Origin: Cryptomeria japonica | Taxonomy: Eukaryota > Streptophyta > Pinopsida > Cupressales > Cupressaceae | Direction: 5' to 3' | NCBI RefSeq assembly: GCF_030272615.1 | Contig: NC_081407.1 | Coordinates: 147,313,744-147,377,743, forward strand | DNA: 64,000 nt | Shown here: in pieces, positions 9,683 through 23,142 of the stretch | Layout of the letters: every line of letters starts with the position of its first letter | Position numbering within the stretch: position 1 is the stretch's first letter | Program-made: the position numbers and the translations under genes | Notes under the pieces: model-generated | The model's database searches: none | Seen by the model: the letters and a program-made list of their open reading frames with translations, nothing else | What the model was told of the DNA's origin: nothing

Positions 9683-12600
9683 ATGCCTCCGTTGACGCGA
9701 CAAGCTCGCAAGCACGGAAGGGGTCCTAGATGAGTGCACATAGCACGCGATGAGGTAGAGAGGGAGGCATCGGTTCCAGAGGAGAACCCAAGAGCACCTC
9801 CCGAACAGCCAAATGAACCTAACCGTGACATTTTAGCAGCCATTGAGAATCTTATTGGCATTGTTCAGGAAAGGATCCCAGCAGAGAACCCTCAGGTTAG
9901 GAGTCATGACTCTAGGAGTCATAGATTTGTTGATAGAGAACGAAGCAGGAGCCCAGCTCCGATTCCTGTAGAGAGTCAGGGTGGTAATGAGCCAGAGTCA
10001 GTGCATATGCCAGGACCACCTCCTGCGGTGGAACCAGATTATTTTGAGAGAGGACGTCGAGATCTTGGGGATCTCATCAGGGAGGTCATGCACCTCCAAC
10101 CACCATCCTTAGGAGGTTCTACAGATGGAGTAGAGATCGAGGCATGGCTTCTGAGTCTTGAGAGGTGCTTTGCGTTGCGTTCATATGAGAGCAACATCAA
10201 AGCACGTGTTGCAGTTCATCTTCTGAGAGGGACAGCCTCCACCTGGTGGAGACAGGAAGAGTACAAATGCGGATTAGTTCCTAATACACTCACTTGGGAG
10301 ATATTCACAGAGAGGTTCCGTGAGAGGTACCTATCGGAGCACTTCAAGCAGCGTCGTATAGACGAATTTCATGATCTCCAACAAAAAGGCTTGTCAGTAA
10401 CCCAGTATGAGAGTAAATTCTTTGAGTTGTTGCCATATGTAGATTATCTAAAGGATGAGAAACTTCTTGTAAACCGCTTCATCTGGGGATTGAATGCCGG
10501 TATAGCCGGGCCTGCTAGGATGTCCGCCCTAGAGAGCCTTCGGGTTGCTGTAGAGAAGACACTGATTGCCGAGGAAATTCAAGTTAGACCACAGGACAAT
10601 AGGGATCGATTTCAGAACCGAAATCCCACACCTCAGACTTATGGATTCCAGAAACCACATTGGAAAGGGAACAACCGAAATTCTCAGGGGTTCTCCAAAC
10701 CCCCTCCACCACAAAAGACAAAAAAAAACCAGAAACAGAAGCCTCCACAGTATCAGCAGGGCTCCAAGCCCAAGCAATGGCAGACTCAAGGATAGAAACG
10801 TGATCAGAGAGCACAGGGGCAGTACACACAGCCGACGGGGACTCAGCAGTCCTCTAGGGGTGGGTACAGCGGATCCAGTAGGTCAGGAGGTCAAGCTTTT
10901 TCTAGGCCTTAGGGTGCCCAGTTCTAGGCATGGGGTGCTTGCTTTACATGTGGAGCCATGGGGAATATGGCGAGGGATTTCCCTCAGGGACAGGTAGCAG
11001 GGAGTCAGCAGATGGCCGCTTCAGAACCGACAGTTGGTCATATGGGCAGGTCCCATAGAGTATTCGCAGCGGTTGACAACCGCCAAGCTGATCATCAGGC
11101 CACGGTTATCGAATCTTCAGGTATAATCAGAGGTAACAATGTATCTATTTTGTTTGATTCAGGAGCTACTGACTCCTTTATATCTCCATCGGTTGTGGAG
11201 CGTTGCGGGTTAGTGGCAACTAGGCAGGGTGTCAGTTGGGAAGTGGAATTAGCTTCAGGGGCTAGAGTGTCAGTGGAATCAGAGGTTAGGGCATGTCAGC
11301 TGCAGATTGGCAAGGCCACCACTTTAGTAGACCTTAGAGTGACTCCACTTGGATCTTACGGAATCATACTTGGCATGGATTGGCTTTATGCCCACAGAGC
11401 CAAGATGGATTGCCGCCTGAAAAGGATCGAGTGTGAGGATGATCATGGTTCGCCCATAGTCATCACCGGGATTCAGAGGCCCGTGTCTCTTCGTATGATC
11501 TCCGCAATGCAGCTTAAGCGGAGCATGCGGAAGGGATGTCAGCTTTTTGCTATCAATATCAGTGACAGAGAGGAAGAGGAGGAAAAAGAAACATCGCTCG
11601 ATGACCATCCTATCCTTAAGGGATATTCAGATGTATTTCCTTCAGAACTACCAGGAATGCCGCCCCGCAGAGAGATTGATTTTCATATAGACCTAGTACC
11701 AGGAGCCGAGCTAGTTTCCAGAGCACCTTATAGAATGACTACAAATGAGCTTAATGAACTTAAAATTCAGCTTGAGGAACTTCTTGAGAAGGGTCATATC
11801 CGTCCTAGCGTATCCCCGTGGGGTGCACCAGTCATCTTCATTAAGAATAAGGATGGATCTCTCTGATTGTGTATGGATTATCGGCAGCTAAATAAAGTAA
11901 CCATCAAGAACCGATATCCTTTGCCCAGGATTGATGATTTATTTGACCAGCTTCAGGGTGCCAAAGTATTTTCCAAAATAGATCTGAAGTCAGGATACCA
12001 TCAGTTGAGAATAGTGGAAAGTGATATCCACAAGACCGCATTTCGCACTAGATATGGTCACTATGAGTTTACCATAGTCCCCTTTGGACTTACGAATGCC
12101 CCAGCAATTTTTATGAGCCTCATGAATGGGGTGTTCCGTACCTTTCTAGACGGTTTTGTTATTGTGTTCCTCGATGATATACTGATATATTCTTGGAATG
12201 AGAAGGAGTATGAGGAGCACCTGAAACAGGTATTGCAGTGTTTGCGGGATAACCAGTTGTTTGGCAGCCTATCGAAGTGTGCTTTCTTTCGATCTGAGGT
12301 CAAGTACCTTGGACACGTTATTTCTGGTGATGGGATCTCAGTTGACCCATCAAAGATTAGGGCCATTATGGATTGGCCAGCGCCTACCAGTGTAACAGAG
12401 GTTAGGAGTTTCATGGGTTTAGCAGGTTATTACCGACGTTTTGTCGAGGGTTTCTCCAAAGTCGCACACCCTATTACCTCTCTTCAGCGTAAAGGGAAGA
12501 AATTTGAGTGGACAGAGAAGTGCGAGAAGGCCTTTCAGGAACTCAAGAAGTCACTTACTAGCGCTCCTATCCTTGTTGTACCAGATCCTTCAGCTGACTT

Positions 12601-14449
12601 CATGGTCTGTACAGATGCTTCCTTAGAGGGTTTAGGGGTAGTTCTTATGCAGGGTGGTAGGGCCATAGCTTTCAAGTCTAGGAAACTTAAGACTCATGAA
12701 CTTAATTATCCCACTCACGACCTTGAGCTCGCAGCAGTAGTGCATGCACTTGTGAGGTGGAGACACTTCCTTTTAGGTCATCACTTTGAGTTGCATTCAG
12801 ATCATCAGAGTCTTCAATACATCTTTACTCAGCCGAACCTTAATGCACGTCAGAGGAGATGGATGGAGTTCTTGTGTGAATATGACTTTGACGTTCACTA
12901 CATCAAAGGAAAGGAAAATGTAGTTGCAGATGCCTTGAGTAGGAGACGTCACGAGGTTTACACCATATCCATGGGCACAGACTTGAGAGACCGTATACTT
13001 CGGCACTTGTGAGAGGATGGATGGTATGCAGAGGTTTGTCAGGTATTACGTTCTCAGGTTACTCTAGAAGGGAAATATGTGGATTATTCTTTGGAGTCCG
13101 ATGGACTGTTACGCCACAGAGGACGCATTTATGTACCTTCCTCCGGAGGGTTGCGAGAGTTCATTGTCTCGGAAGCTCATAGAGCTCCTTATGCAGGACA
13201 TCCCGTGGTTAAGAAGTTGCATGCTGACTTGAGGCAATTGTATCATTGGCCGGGAATGCGGCAGCTCATTGCTGAGATAGTAGCTTGGTGTCTCGAGTGT
13301 CAGAGGGTAAAGGCGGAGCACCGCCATCCAAGTGGGTTGCTTCAGTCTCATGCTATACCAGAGTGGAAGTGGGATACTATATCCATGGATTTCATCATTG
13401 GTCTCCCTATGTCTTCTCGTCGCCATGATGCTATCTTGGTGACAGTTGACAAGTTGACCAAAGTAGCTCACTTTTCACCAGTTCGTACTACATTCACAGC
13501 TCCAACAGTAGCATAGGTGTTCTTGCGAGACATTGTTAGGCTTCATGGCGTACCCCGCAACATTATTTCTGACAGGGATTCTCTTTTCACTTCTACCTTT
13601 TGGAAGTCGTTACAGGCAGCTATGGGCACGAAGCTCAATTTCTGTACAGCCTATCACCCAGAGACAGATGGTCAGACAGAGAGGGTCAATCAAGTGTTAG
13701 AGGATATGCTTCGTATGTACTTCATGGATCATCAGACCTAGTGGGAGGAGTATCTTCCCTTAGTGGAGTTTGCCTATAACAATGGGCATCACACTTCCTT
13801 GGGAATGCCACCCTACCAGGCATTATACGGTAGGCCTTGCAGGACGCCCTTGAGTTGGGATCGCATAGAGGATAGAGTTGCTACTGGTCCTGAGTTAGTT
13901 CGGGATATGGAACAGCAGGTGGATTTGATTAGGCAGCGTCTCAGAGAGGCTCAAGATAGGCAGAAGAAGTATCCCGATGCAAAGAGGATAGATCGTAGTT
14001 ACTTGGTTGGAGACAGAGTTTTCTTGAGAGTGCAACCGCATAAGAGTCCAATCCATTACGGAAAGGGTTCTAAGCCCGCACCTCGCTTTGTAGGACCTTT
14101 TTAGATTCTGGAGAGGATAGGCCTAGTTGCCTCCCATTTAGCTTTGCCACCTAGCCTGTCACGCATCCACGATGTGTTAAATGTTTCAGTTTTGAGAAAA
14201 TATATCTATGATGAGTCTCACCTTTTAGATTGGGATGCCTTGCAGGTGGAGTCGGACGGGCAGCTAGCTTTGGAGCCCATTCGCATTTTGGCACGCCAAA
14301 CATTGGCCCTTCGAGGTCGAGAGCTGGACTAGGTTAGGGTCCAGTGGGATTGTTATGATGAAGTTACGGCTTCATGGGAGGACGGAGCACGTATGAGATC
14401 AGAGTACCCTCACCTCTTTGATGAACTCCAAGAGGAAGTTCATGCCTAG
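9683..14449 (+). pseudogene. gag-pol: Gypsy gag-pol polyprotein, copy 1 (1588 codons, 10 stops)
   Basis: One frame runs from ATG 9683 to TAG 14447-14449 without a frameshift. Domains in order are: gag core (about residue 150-260, EAWLLSLERCF, STWWRQEEY); zinc knuckle near residue 419, with His changed to Asn and the last Cys to Phe; protease LFDSGATDSFIS near residue 490; RT with FLDDILIYS near residue 828; RNase H with [10 protein letters not shown] near residue 975; integrase HHCC (about 1163-1210) and DDE ([26 protein letters not shown]); and a chromodomain-like tail (VQWDCYDEVTASWED, YPHLFDEL). Stops lie at 9731, 10793, 10910, 10925, 11864, 13010, 13514, 13739, 14102 and 14330. Most can be explained by C-to-T change. 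It would have encoded all replication proteins but is dead. Confidence 0.93.
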
Positions 14450-14459
14450 AGGGGAAGGA
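14448..14459 (+). promoter_or_regulatory. Polypurine tract, gypsy copy 1
   Basis: AGAGGGGAAGGA directly precedes LTR 2 and overlaps the gag-pol stop codon. It would prime plus-strand synthesis. Confidence 0.88.
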
Positions 14460-17400
14460 TGTGAGGCCTCACCTCGACTCAGTCTGACATTCAGTGGATT
14501 TTATATTTTAGATTATTATGGATACTTTATTTTGATGCATTTTGAGACTTAGAACTTATATGATTTCAGGATTTGGATAACATTTCTATGAATTGATGAT
14601 TTACTTACATGCTTTATGAGATAGAACACTACATGAATATTAGATAGAATGATATTTCAATGATAGATGTCGTTATTGAATTTGCAGGACTTTACTCTGA
14701 ATATAGAACTATGATGTATGTTTAGTTTATGTGAATTGGGATGAAAATTGCTTATGTGAAATTGTTTGATAAAAGATGTATTCAATCTGTGCAGATGAAA
14801 ATTGTATGCAAGTAAAGATGTGTATTGTTATATTATTGAATTATATTATATATGGATATTTGGAAGTACTAATGTGTTAATTGAGATGCGCAGGAAATTT
14901 ACCATGTGACCATAGAAAATTACGGAGAATCAAACCTAGACTTATGTACGTTCGTAAAGACAGGGTTTGTCTATTTGGAGAGACAACACCCCGTTTGTGT
15001 TGTATTTTATTCGTAACAGTATATGCTGCATGAGTGTTAAGTGTTATTTAATTTTATTGTGTAAAAGCCTCAAGAGACAATTTCATGTTTTATTTTTGTA
15101 AAAGTGTTTTATTTGTGTCACTTGACACGTGTGTATTTAAATTTAAATGTTTTATTTTGTCTCTTGGTGGGAAAGTGTTTAATTATAGTTTTCTTAATAA
15201 ATTAATGTGTTGTCATAAATACTTTGGGAATATAATATTTGGAGTGGTCAATTTATGTTTGACCCGAAAATAAACTTCAGAGGGGTTTAAAATGGGTTAA
15301 ATGAACACCTAGGGGTAGTTTAATAGGGTTTCCTAAAGCCCATAAGGTATACCTGGCGGTTAGGGGTAATTTTAGGCAAGTTTCTACTTTATAATGATCT
15401 TTTTAACGCTTTAAAAATTGGTTTTTTGGAGTTTAGCGAAAATTGAAAATTGAAGTTAAATCAAATCAAGATTTTTCCTTTTGGAAGGAGAGTCTTTTTG
15501 CATTTTGCTTTCTTTATTCTTTTTTTTTTTTTAGAATCCTGTGAGAACTCAGAGAGTGAGCTTCATAAGGAAGATTTTTGGGAATAGCAGGGTAATCACC
15601 CACTCTCCATTTTTGGAGACAGAAGAAAATTTGGAAAGAAAATAATGTTATGGAATAGAGAAATTGAATAAGGGTAGAAGGAAAAAGATTTGTGGATTGG
15701 GCAGCTCTTCATCAGATATCATAATAACCTTTGGGAAGATTAAGGTTGGTTTCAATTATTATTTGTAATGTCTTCTTCTTGTTTATGTATGGAAGTTGTT
15801 TGTATAAGAAATCTGTGTTCTTGAAGGTTTATGTTTTAAAAACTCTTGGTATTTTTGCTTAATGAAAATGTTGTGTTTTGGGAGTTTTCTCAAGATCTCT
15901 TACTCCTAAGAGAGAAGAGGATCTTGAGGGTGGTAGCAGTGACAGCCCTCGAGTGAGAGACTCTCTTTTGAGAGAGATGACAAGGGATCTTTGTGTGACC
16001 CTTGCTGCATGGCCTGTTTGTGCAATGGGGTCATAAGGAGGGATATAAGGCTAGAATGCCTTTGGGGGGCATAAGGAATAAGGGGTTGAGATTCTTGATA
16101 TTTTTATTGTGCCATGAGGTGGCTTCTTATTTATTTCATACTTGCAGTTCTCTTGAGGGTATTGGTCCACTACCACCCTTTGAAAATGTTCATCACTAGA
16201 GTGTGGTGCTGTGAAAGCCAAGTTGGGAATATGTCTGAAAAGAATCTGTATGCAATGCTTTCTATGTGTTTGCCTGTTTGTTACCCGTCTAGGAATTGGT
16301 TCTCCCAGCTCGGGGGTGGCTACCAGTTAGCCTAGGCTGGGAGGTGAGCACTCCGTGGTCATATTTGTGTTTTCTATTATGCAGGAAAATCAGAGGAAAG
16401 AGAATAGGAACCATGAAAAGACACTGAAGATTATTATGGAAGATACTTAAATTCAGTTGCAGATGTTTGTTTAAAGTTGTTATAGAAATATGCCTCATTC
16501 ATAGTAAAGAGAAGCAAGTTGTAATTTGTGAAAGTAGACTTGAAGTTTTATTGTTGTGACTATTCAGAGAAACATCCTGTAAATTGGTAGAATATCTTAG
16601 AGTTACTTTAAAAAAAAAAAAAAGCTTGTTTATTTCTATTTCCGATTGATGGTAAAATTTAAAGTTATTTTGTGTTGCATGCAAAAGCTTCTTGTGTTTT
16701 GGAAAGAAATAAAGGAATAGATTTCAATTAAATTTTATCTGTATTTTTACTTGTGGCAAAATAGAAGTTTATTTATGCTAAAAGATTTTAAGTAATTTAA
16801 TGGAAAAAAATGTTTTATGTAAATAATTTATTAGAAAAAAAAAATCAATGAAATTCTTTTTATTCCAGAAAAGTATATTGTATCTTTTTAAAAAGTATTC
16901 TAAATTGTTTTTCTTTAGTTATCATTGATTTAAAAGGCTTATTTTATATATATATATATATATTTCTGATTAAACTTAATGTTTTTCCCTTTATTATAAT
17001 AGTTTAAAAAAAAAAAATTCGCATGTAAATCTCTTTTTTTTTTAAAAATATATATATATTCATATTGAAATATTTTCACCATTTTTAACTGTGGATATAA
17101 ATTTATATAAATATAAATATATATATATATAAATTTATAATTATATATATATATTTATATATTATATATTTAAAAAAAAAAAAAAATTAAAAAAAAAAGG
17201 GGGAGAATGTGTTAGGGTCCTCGCGGACTCCACTGTGTGTACGCACAGTGGAGGGCCGCGCAGCGCCCACTGTGTGCACACACAGTGGAGCCGCTTTCGG
17301 CTCCCACTGTGTGGGCACACAGTGGGGGACCACGGCGCCCACTGTGTGGGCACACAGTGGGGAGCCGCTAGCGACGCCCACTGTGTGGGCACACAGTGGT

Positions 17401-18208
17401 GCCGCGGCGCCCACTGTGCGCTCACACAGTGGCGCACGGCTCTCTCCCGCCTTCAATCTCCCGTGACCTGCACAAAAAAAGATTTCATGGCCGCCAAGGG
17501 TTTCGGCCCAGCAAGTTAATTCCCTGTAAAAAAAAAATATATGGATTAAACCCTAGCCCGGATGGGGCTAGGGCAATTTGGTTTTAAAAATAAATATGTT
17601 AATTAGTTTAGATAATATATATGTGAGAAATTAGAACCCTAATTAGGGTGTGGGGGAAAAATGGATTAAATTTAGGAGGTTAAAATGGTTTTTGAATTAG
17701 AATTAAAATATTTAACATATATGTAAAATATATATATATATGTATCCATATATATATATGTGGGTATATATATATGTATATATATGAATTTTGATCATAA
17801 TTTTGGGTAAGTATTTAAATTATAAATATATATATATGTATATACAAATATATATTTATATAACCCTGATTTTTATTTGGAATAAATAATAATGAGAAAT
17901 TTATAAATGGTTGATTAGGCTACATAGACATATTGGAGGTTAAATTAAATTTCCCCACCTATTTCCTTTAGCTTGATTAATTTAATAAACCTAATGACTA
18001 GGTATCTCTTGGAGATAGAATTATACCAGTTAGTTTTTTCGCATTTAAAATTAAACAATTTTATCGATGCTTAGTTCGTTTCAGAATTAGCTCAAATTTA
18101 ATAATGGAAATTTCATTAACGATTGTCGCGAGAGTGAACTTGTTAATTAAATTAGTATGTTTTAAAAAAAAAATTGTTCCGTTTTTGCCCTAAATTTTGG
18201 GCATGACA
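14460..18208 (+). repeat. Gypsy LTR 2, shared middle LTR (3749 bp)
   Basis: Same termini as LTR 1 (TGTGAGGCCTCACC ... GGGCATGACA). It is preceded by a polypurine tract and followed by a primer site, with no target-site duplication at either edge, so it is both 3' LTR of copy 1 and 5' LTR of copy 2. Its hairpin cluster differs from LTRs 1 and 3 in the fourth unit. TA tracts are shorter than in the outer LTRs. Confidence 0.93.
17228..17432. repeat. GC-rich hairpin cluster in LTR 2
   Basis: Six CCACTGTG ... CACAGTGG units. The centres vary (GTAC, GCAC, GGGC and others) while the arms stay paired. Unlike LTR 1, the fifth unit is complete here; LTR 1 has lost about 15 bp of it. Confidence 0.9.
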
Positions 18209-18211
18209 TTT

Positions 18212-18223
18212 TGGTATCAGAGC
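18212..18223 (+). promoter_or_regulatory. Primer binding site, gypsy copy 2
   Basis: TGGTATCAGAGC starts three bases after LTR 2. Confidence 0.92.
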
Positions 18224-18365
18224 AAGGTTTCCACACTAGGAGCCTTACTCACTTACGTTTCGCCTTGGAGTATTTTAAATTATTTTGTTAAATGGAATTT
18301 TGAGTTTAATTGAATTTTATTATAAAAGAAATAAATTAATTGTTTTGTCTTATTTTCCTCTTAGG

Positions 18366-21300
18366 ATGCCTCCGTTGACACGACAAGCTCGCAAGCACGG
18401 ACGGGGTCCTAGACGAGTGCGCATAGCACGCGATGAGGTAGAGAGGGAGGCATCGGTTCCAGAGGAGAACCCAGGAGCACCTCCCGAACAGCCAAATGAA
18501 CCTAACCGTGACATTTTAGCAACCATTCAGAATCTTATTGGCATTGTTCAGGAAAGGATCCCAGCAGAGAACCCTCAGGTTAGGAGTCATGACTCTGGGA
18601 GTCATAGATCTGTTGATAGAGAATGAAGCAGGAGCCCAGCTCCGATTCCTGTAGAGAGTCAGGGTGGTAATGAGCCAGAGTCAGTGCATATGCCAGGACC
18701 ACCTCCTGCAGTGGAACCAGTTTATTTTGAGAGAGGACGTCGAGATCCAAGGGATCTCATCAGGGAGGTCATGCACCTCCAACCACCATCCTTCGGAGGT
18801 TCTACAGATGGAGTAGAGGTCGAGGCATGGCTTTTGAGTCTTGAGAGGTGCTTTGCGTTGTGTTCATATGAGAGCAACTTGAAAGCACGTGTTGCAGTTC
18901 ATCTTCTGAGAGGGACAGCCTCCACCTGGTGGAGACAGGAAGAGTACAAATGCGGATTAGTTCCTAATACACTCACTTGGGAGATATTCACAGAGAGGTT
19001 CCGTGAGAGGTACCTATCAGAGCACTTCAGGCAGCGTCGTATAGACGAATTTCATGATCTCCAACAAAAAGGCTTGTCAGTAACCCAGTATGAGAGTAAA
19101 TTCTTTGAGTTGTTTCCATATGTAGATTATCTAAAGGATGAGAAACTTCTTGTAAACTGCTTCATCCGGGGATTGAATGCCGGTATAGCCGGGCCTGTTA
19201 GGATGTCCACCCCAGAGAGCCTTCGGGTTGCTGTAGAGAAGGCACTGATTGCCGAGGAAATTCAGGTTAGACCACAGGACAATAGGGATCGGTTTCAGAA
19301 CCGAAATCCCGCACCTCAGACTTATGGATTCCAGAAACCACATTGGAAAGGGAACAACCGAAATTCTCAGGGGTTCTCCAAACCCCCTCCACCACAACAG
19401 ACACCAGAAAACCAGAAACAGAAGCCTCCATAGTATCAGCAGGGCTCCAAGCCCAACCAGTGGCAGACTCAAGGATAGAAACGTGATCAGAGAGCACAGG
19501 GGCAGTACACATAGCCGACGGGGACTCAGCAGTCTTCCAGGGGTGGGTACAGTGGATCCAGTAGGTCAGGAGGTCAGGCTTTTTCTCGGCCTTAGGGTGC
19601 CCAGTTCCAGACACGGGGTGCTTGCTTTACATGTGGAGCCATGGGGCATATGGCGAGTGATTGCCCTCAGGGACAGGTAGCAGGGAGTCAGCGGATGGCC
19701 GCTTCAGAACCGACAGTTGGTGATATGGGCAGGTCCCATAGAGTATTCGTAGTGGTTGACAACCGCCAGGCTGATCATCAGGCCATAGTTATCGAATCTT
19801 CAGGTATAATCAGAGGTAACAATGTATCTATTTTGTTTGATTTAGGAGCTACTGACTCCTTTATATCTCCATCGGTTGTGGAGCGTTGCGGGCTAGTGGA
19901 AACTAGGCAAGGTGTCAGTTGGGAAGTGGAATTAGCTTCAGGGGCTAAAGTGTCAGTGGAATCAGAGGTTAGGGCATGACAGCTGCAGATTGGCAAGGCC
20001 ACCACTTTAGTAGACCTTAGAGTGACTCCACTTGGATCTTACGGAATCGTACTTGACATGGATTGGCTTTATGCCCACAGAGCCAAGATGGATTGCCGCT
20101 TGAAAAGGATCGAGTGTGAGGATGATCATGGTTCACCCATAGTCATCACCGGGATTCAGAGGCCCGTGTCTCTTCGTATGATCTCCGCAATGTAGCTTAA
20201 GCGGAGCATGCGGAAGTGATGTCAGCTTTTTGCTATCACTATCAGTGATAGAGAGGAAGAGGAGGAAAAAGAAACATCACTCGATGACCATCCTATCCTT
20301 AAGGGATATTCAGATGTATTTCCTTCAGAACTACCGAGAATGCCTCCCCGCAGAGAGATTGATTTTCATAGAGACCTAGTACCAGGAGCCGAGCTAGTTT
20401 CCAGAGCACCTTATAGAATGACCACAAATGAGCTTAATGAACTTAAAATTCAGCTTGAGGAACTTCTTGAGAAGGGTCATATCCGTCTTAGCGTATCCCC
20501 GTGGGGTGCACCAGTCATCTTCGTTAAGAAGAAGGATGGATCTCTTAGATTGTGTATGGATTATCGGTAGCTAAATAAAGTAACCATCAAGAACCGATAT
20601 CCTTTGCCCAGGATTGATGATTTATTTGACCAGCTTCAAGGTGCCAAAGTCTTTTCCAAAATAGATCTGAAGTCAGGATACCATCAGTTGAGAATAGTGG
20701 AACGTGATATCCACAAGACCGCATTTCGCACTAGATATGGTCACTATGAGTTTACCGTAGTCCCTTTTGGACTTACGAATGCCCCAGCAATTTTTATGAG
20801 CCTCATGAATGGGGTGTTCCGTACCTTTCTGGACGGTTTTGTTATTGTGTTCCTCGATGATATACTGATATATTCTCAGAATGAGAATGAGCATGAGGAG
20901 CACCTGAAACAGGTATTACGGTGTTTACGGGATAACTAGTTGTTTGGCAGCCTATCGAAATGTGCTTTCTTTCGATCTGAGGTCAAGTACCTTGGACACG
21001 TTATTTTTGGTGATGGGATCTCAGTTGACCCATCAAAGATTAGGGCCATTATGGATTGGCCAGTGCCTACCAGTGTGACAGAGGTCAGGAGTTTCATGGG
21101 TTTAGCAGGTTATTACCGATGTTTTGTCGAGGGTTTCTCCAGAGTCGCACAACCTATTACCTCTCTTCAGCATAAAGGGAAGAAATTTGAGTGGACAGAG
21201 AAGTGCGAGAAGGCCTTTCAGGAACTCAAGAAGGCACTTACTAGCGCTCCTATCCTTGTTGTACCAGATCCTTCAGCTGACTTCATGGTCTGTACAGATG

Positions 21301-23132
21301 CTTCCTTAGAGGGTTTAGGGGCAGTTCTTATGCATGGTGGTAGGGCCATAGCTTTCAAGTCTAGGAAACTTCAGACTCATGAACTTAATTATCCCACTCA
21401 CGACCTTGAGCTCGCAGCAGTAGTGCATGCACTTGTGAGGTGGAGACACTTCCTTTTAGGTCATCACTTTGAGTTGCATTCAGATCATCAGAGTCTTCAG
21501 TACATCTTTAGTCAGCCGAACCTTAATGCACGTCAAAGGAGATGGATGGAGTTCTTGTGCGAATATGATTTTGACGTTCACTACATCAAAGGAAAGGAAA
21601 ATATTGTTGCAGATGCCTTGAGTAGGAGACGTCATGAGGTTTACACCATATCCATGGGCACAGACTTGAGAGACCGTATACTTCGGCACTTATCAGAGGA
21701 TGGATGGTATGTAGAGGTTTGTCAGGTATTACGTTCTCAGGTTACTCTAGAAGGGAAATATGTGGATTATTCTTTGGAGTCCGATGGACTATTACGCCAC
21801 AGAGGGCACATTTATGTACCTTCCTCCGGAGGGTTGCGAGAGTTCATTGTCTCGGAAGCTCATAGAGCTCCTTATGCTACGCATCCCGGGGTTAAGAAGT
21901 TGCATGCTGACTTGAGGCAGTTGTATCATTGGCCGGGAATGCGGCAGCTCATTGCTGAGATAGTAGCTCGGTGTCTCGAGTGTCAGAGGGTAAAGGCGAA
22001 GCACCACCATCCAGGTGGGTTGCTTCAGTCTCATGCTATACCAGAGTGGAAGTGGGATACTATATCCATGGATTTCATCATTGGTCTCCCTATGTCTTCT
22101 CGTCGCCATGATGCTATCTTGGTGACAGTTGACAAGTTGACCAAAGTAGCTCACTTTTCACCAGTTCGTACTACATTCACAGCTCTAGCAGTAGCACAGG
22201 TGTTCTTGCGAGACATTGTTAGGCTTCATGGCGTACCCCGCAACATTATTTCTGACAGGGATTCTCTTTTCACTTCTACCTTTTGGAAGTCGTTACAGGC
22301 AGCTATGGGCACGAAGCTCAATTTCAGTACAGCCTATCACCCAGAGACAGATGGTCAAACGGAGAGGGTCAATCAGGTGTTAGAGGATATGCTTCGTATG
22401 TACGTCATGGATCATCAGACCCGGTGGGAGGAGTATCTTCCCTTAGTGGAGTTTGCCTATAACAATGGGCATCACACTTCCTTGGGAATGCCACCCTACC
22501 AGGCATTATACGGCAGGCCTTGCAGGATGCCCTTGAGTTGGGATCACATAGAGGATAGAGTTGCTACTGGTCCTGAGTTAGTTTGGGATATGGAACAGCA
22601 GGTGGATTTGATTAGGCAGCGTCTCAAAGAGGCTCAAGATAGACAGAAGAAGTATCCCGATGCAAAGAGGATAGATCGTAGTTACTTGGTTGGAGACAGA
22701 GTTTTCTTGAGAGTGCAACCGCATAAGAGTCCAATCCATTACGGAAAGGGTTCTAAGCTCGCACCTCGCTTTGTAGGACCTTTTGAGATTCTGAAGAGGA
22801 TAGGCCTAGTTGCCTACCATTTAGCTTTGCCACCTAGCCTGTCACGCATCCACGATGTGTTTCATGTTTCAGTTTTGAGAAAATATATCTATGATGAGTC
22901 TCACCTTTTAGATTGGGATGCCTTGCAGGTGGAGTCGGACGGGTAGCTAGCTTTGGAGCCCATTCGCATTTTGGCACGCCGGACATTGGCCCTTCGAGGT
23001 CGAGAGCTGGACCAGGTTAGGGTCCAGTGGGATTGTTATGATGAAGTTACGGCTTCATGGGAGGACGGAGCACGTATGAGATCAAAGTACCCTCACCTCT
23101 TTGATGAACTCCAGGAGGAAGTTCATGCCTAG
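18366..23132 (+). pseudogene. gag-pol: Gypsy gag-pol polyprotein, copy 2 (1588 codons, 11 stops)
   Basis: Same frame and exactly the same length as copy 1. The zinc knuckle is intact here (CFTCGAMGHMASDC). The longest open stretch, 20940-22946, covers late RT, RNase H and almost all of integrase in 668 codons. Stops lie at 18624, 19431, 19476, 19512, 19593, 19977, 20193, 20217, 20568, 20937 and 22944. Those at 19476 and 19593 are at the same codons as 10793 and 10910 of copy 1; all others are private. The protease site reads LFDLGATDSFIS, so the Gly-preceding Ser of D-S-G is Leu. RT keeps FLDDILIYS. Confidence 0.93.
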
Positions 23133-23142
23133 AGGGGAAGGA
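23131..23142 (+). promoter_or_regulatory. Polypurine tract, gypsy copy 2
   Basis: AGAGGGGAAGGA abuts LTR 3, identical to the copy 1 tract. Confidence 0.88.

Noticed and set aside
14460-18208. Interpretation of the middle LTR as an independent solo insertion
   Set aside because: No target-site duplication at its edges. A polypurine tract and a primer site abut it, so it is a shared LTR.
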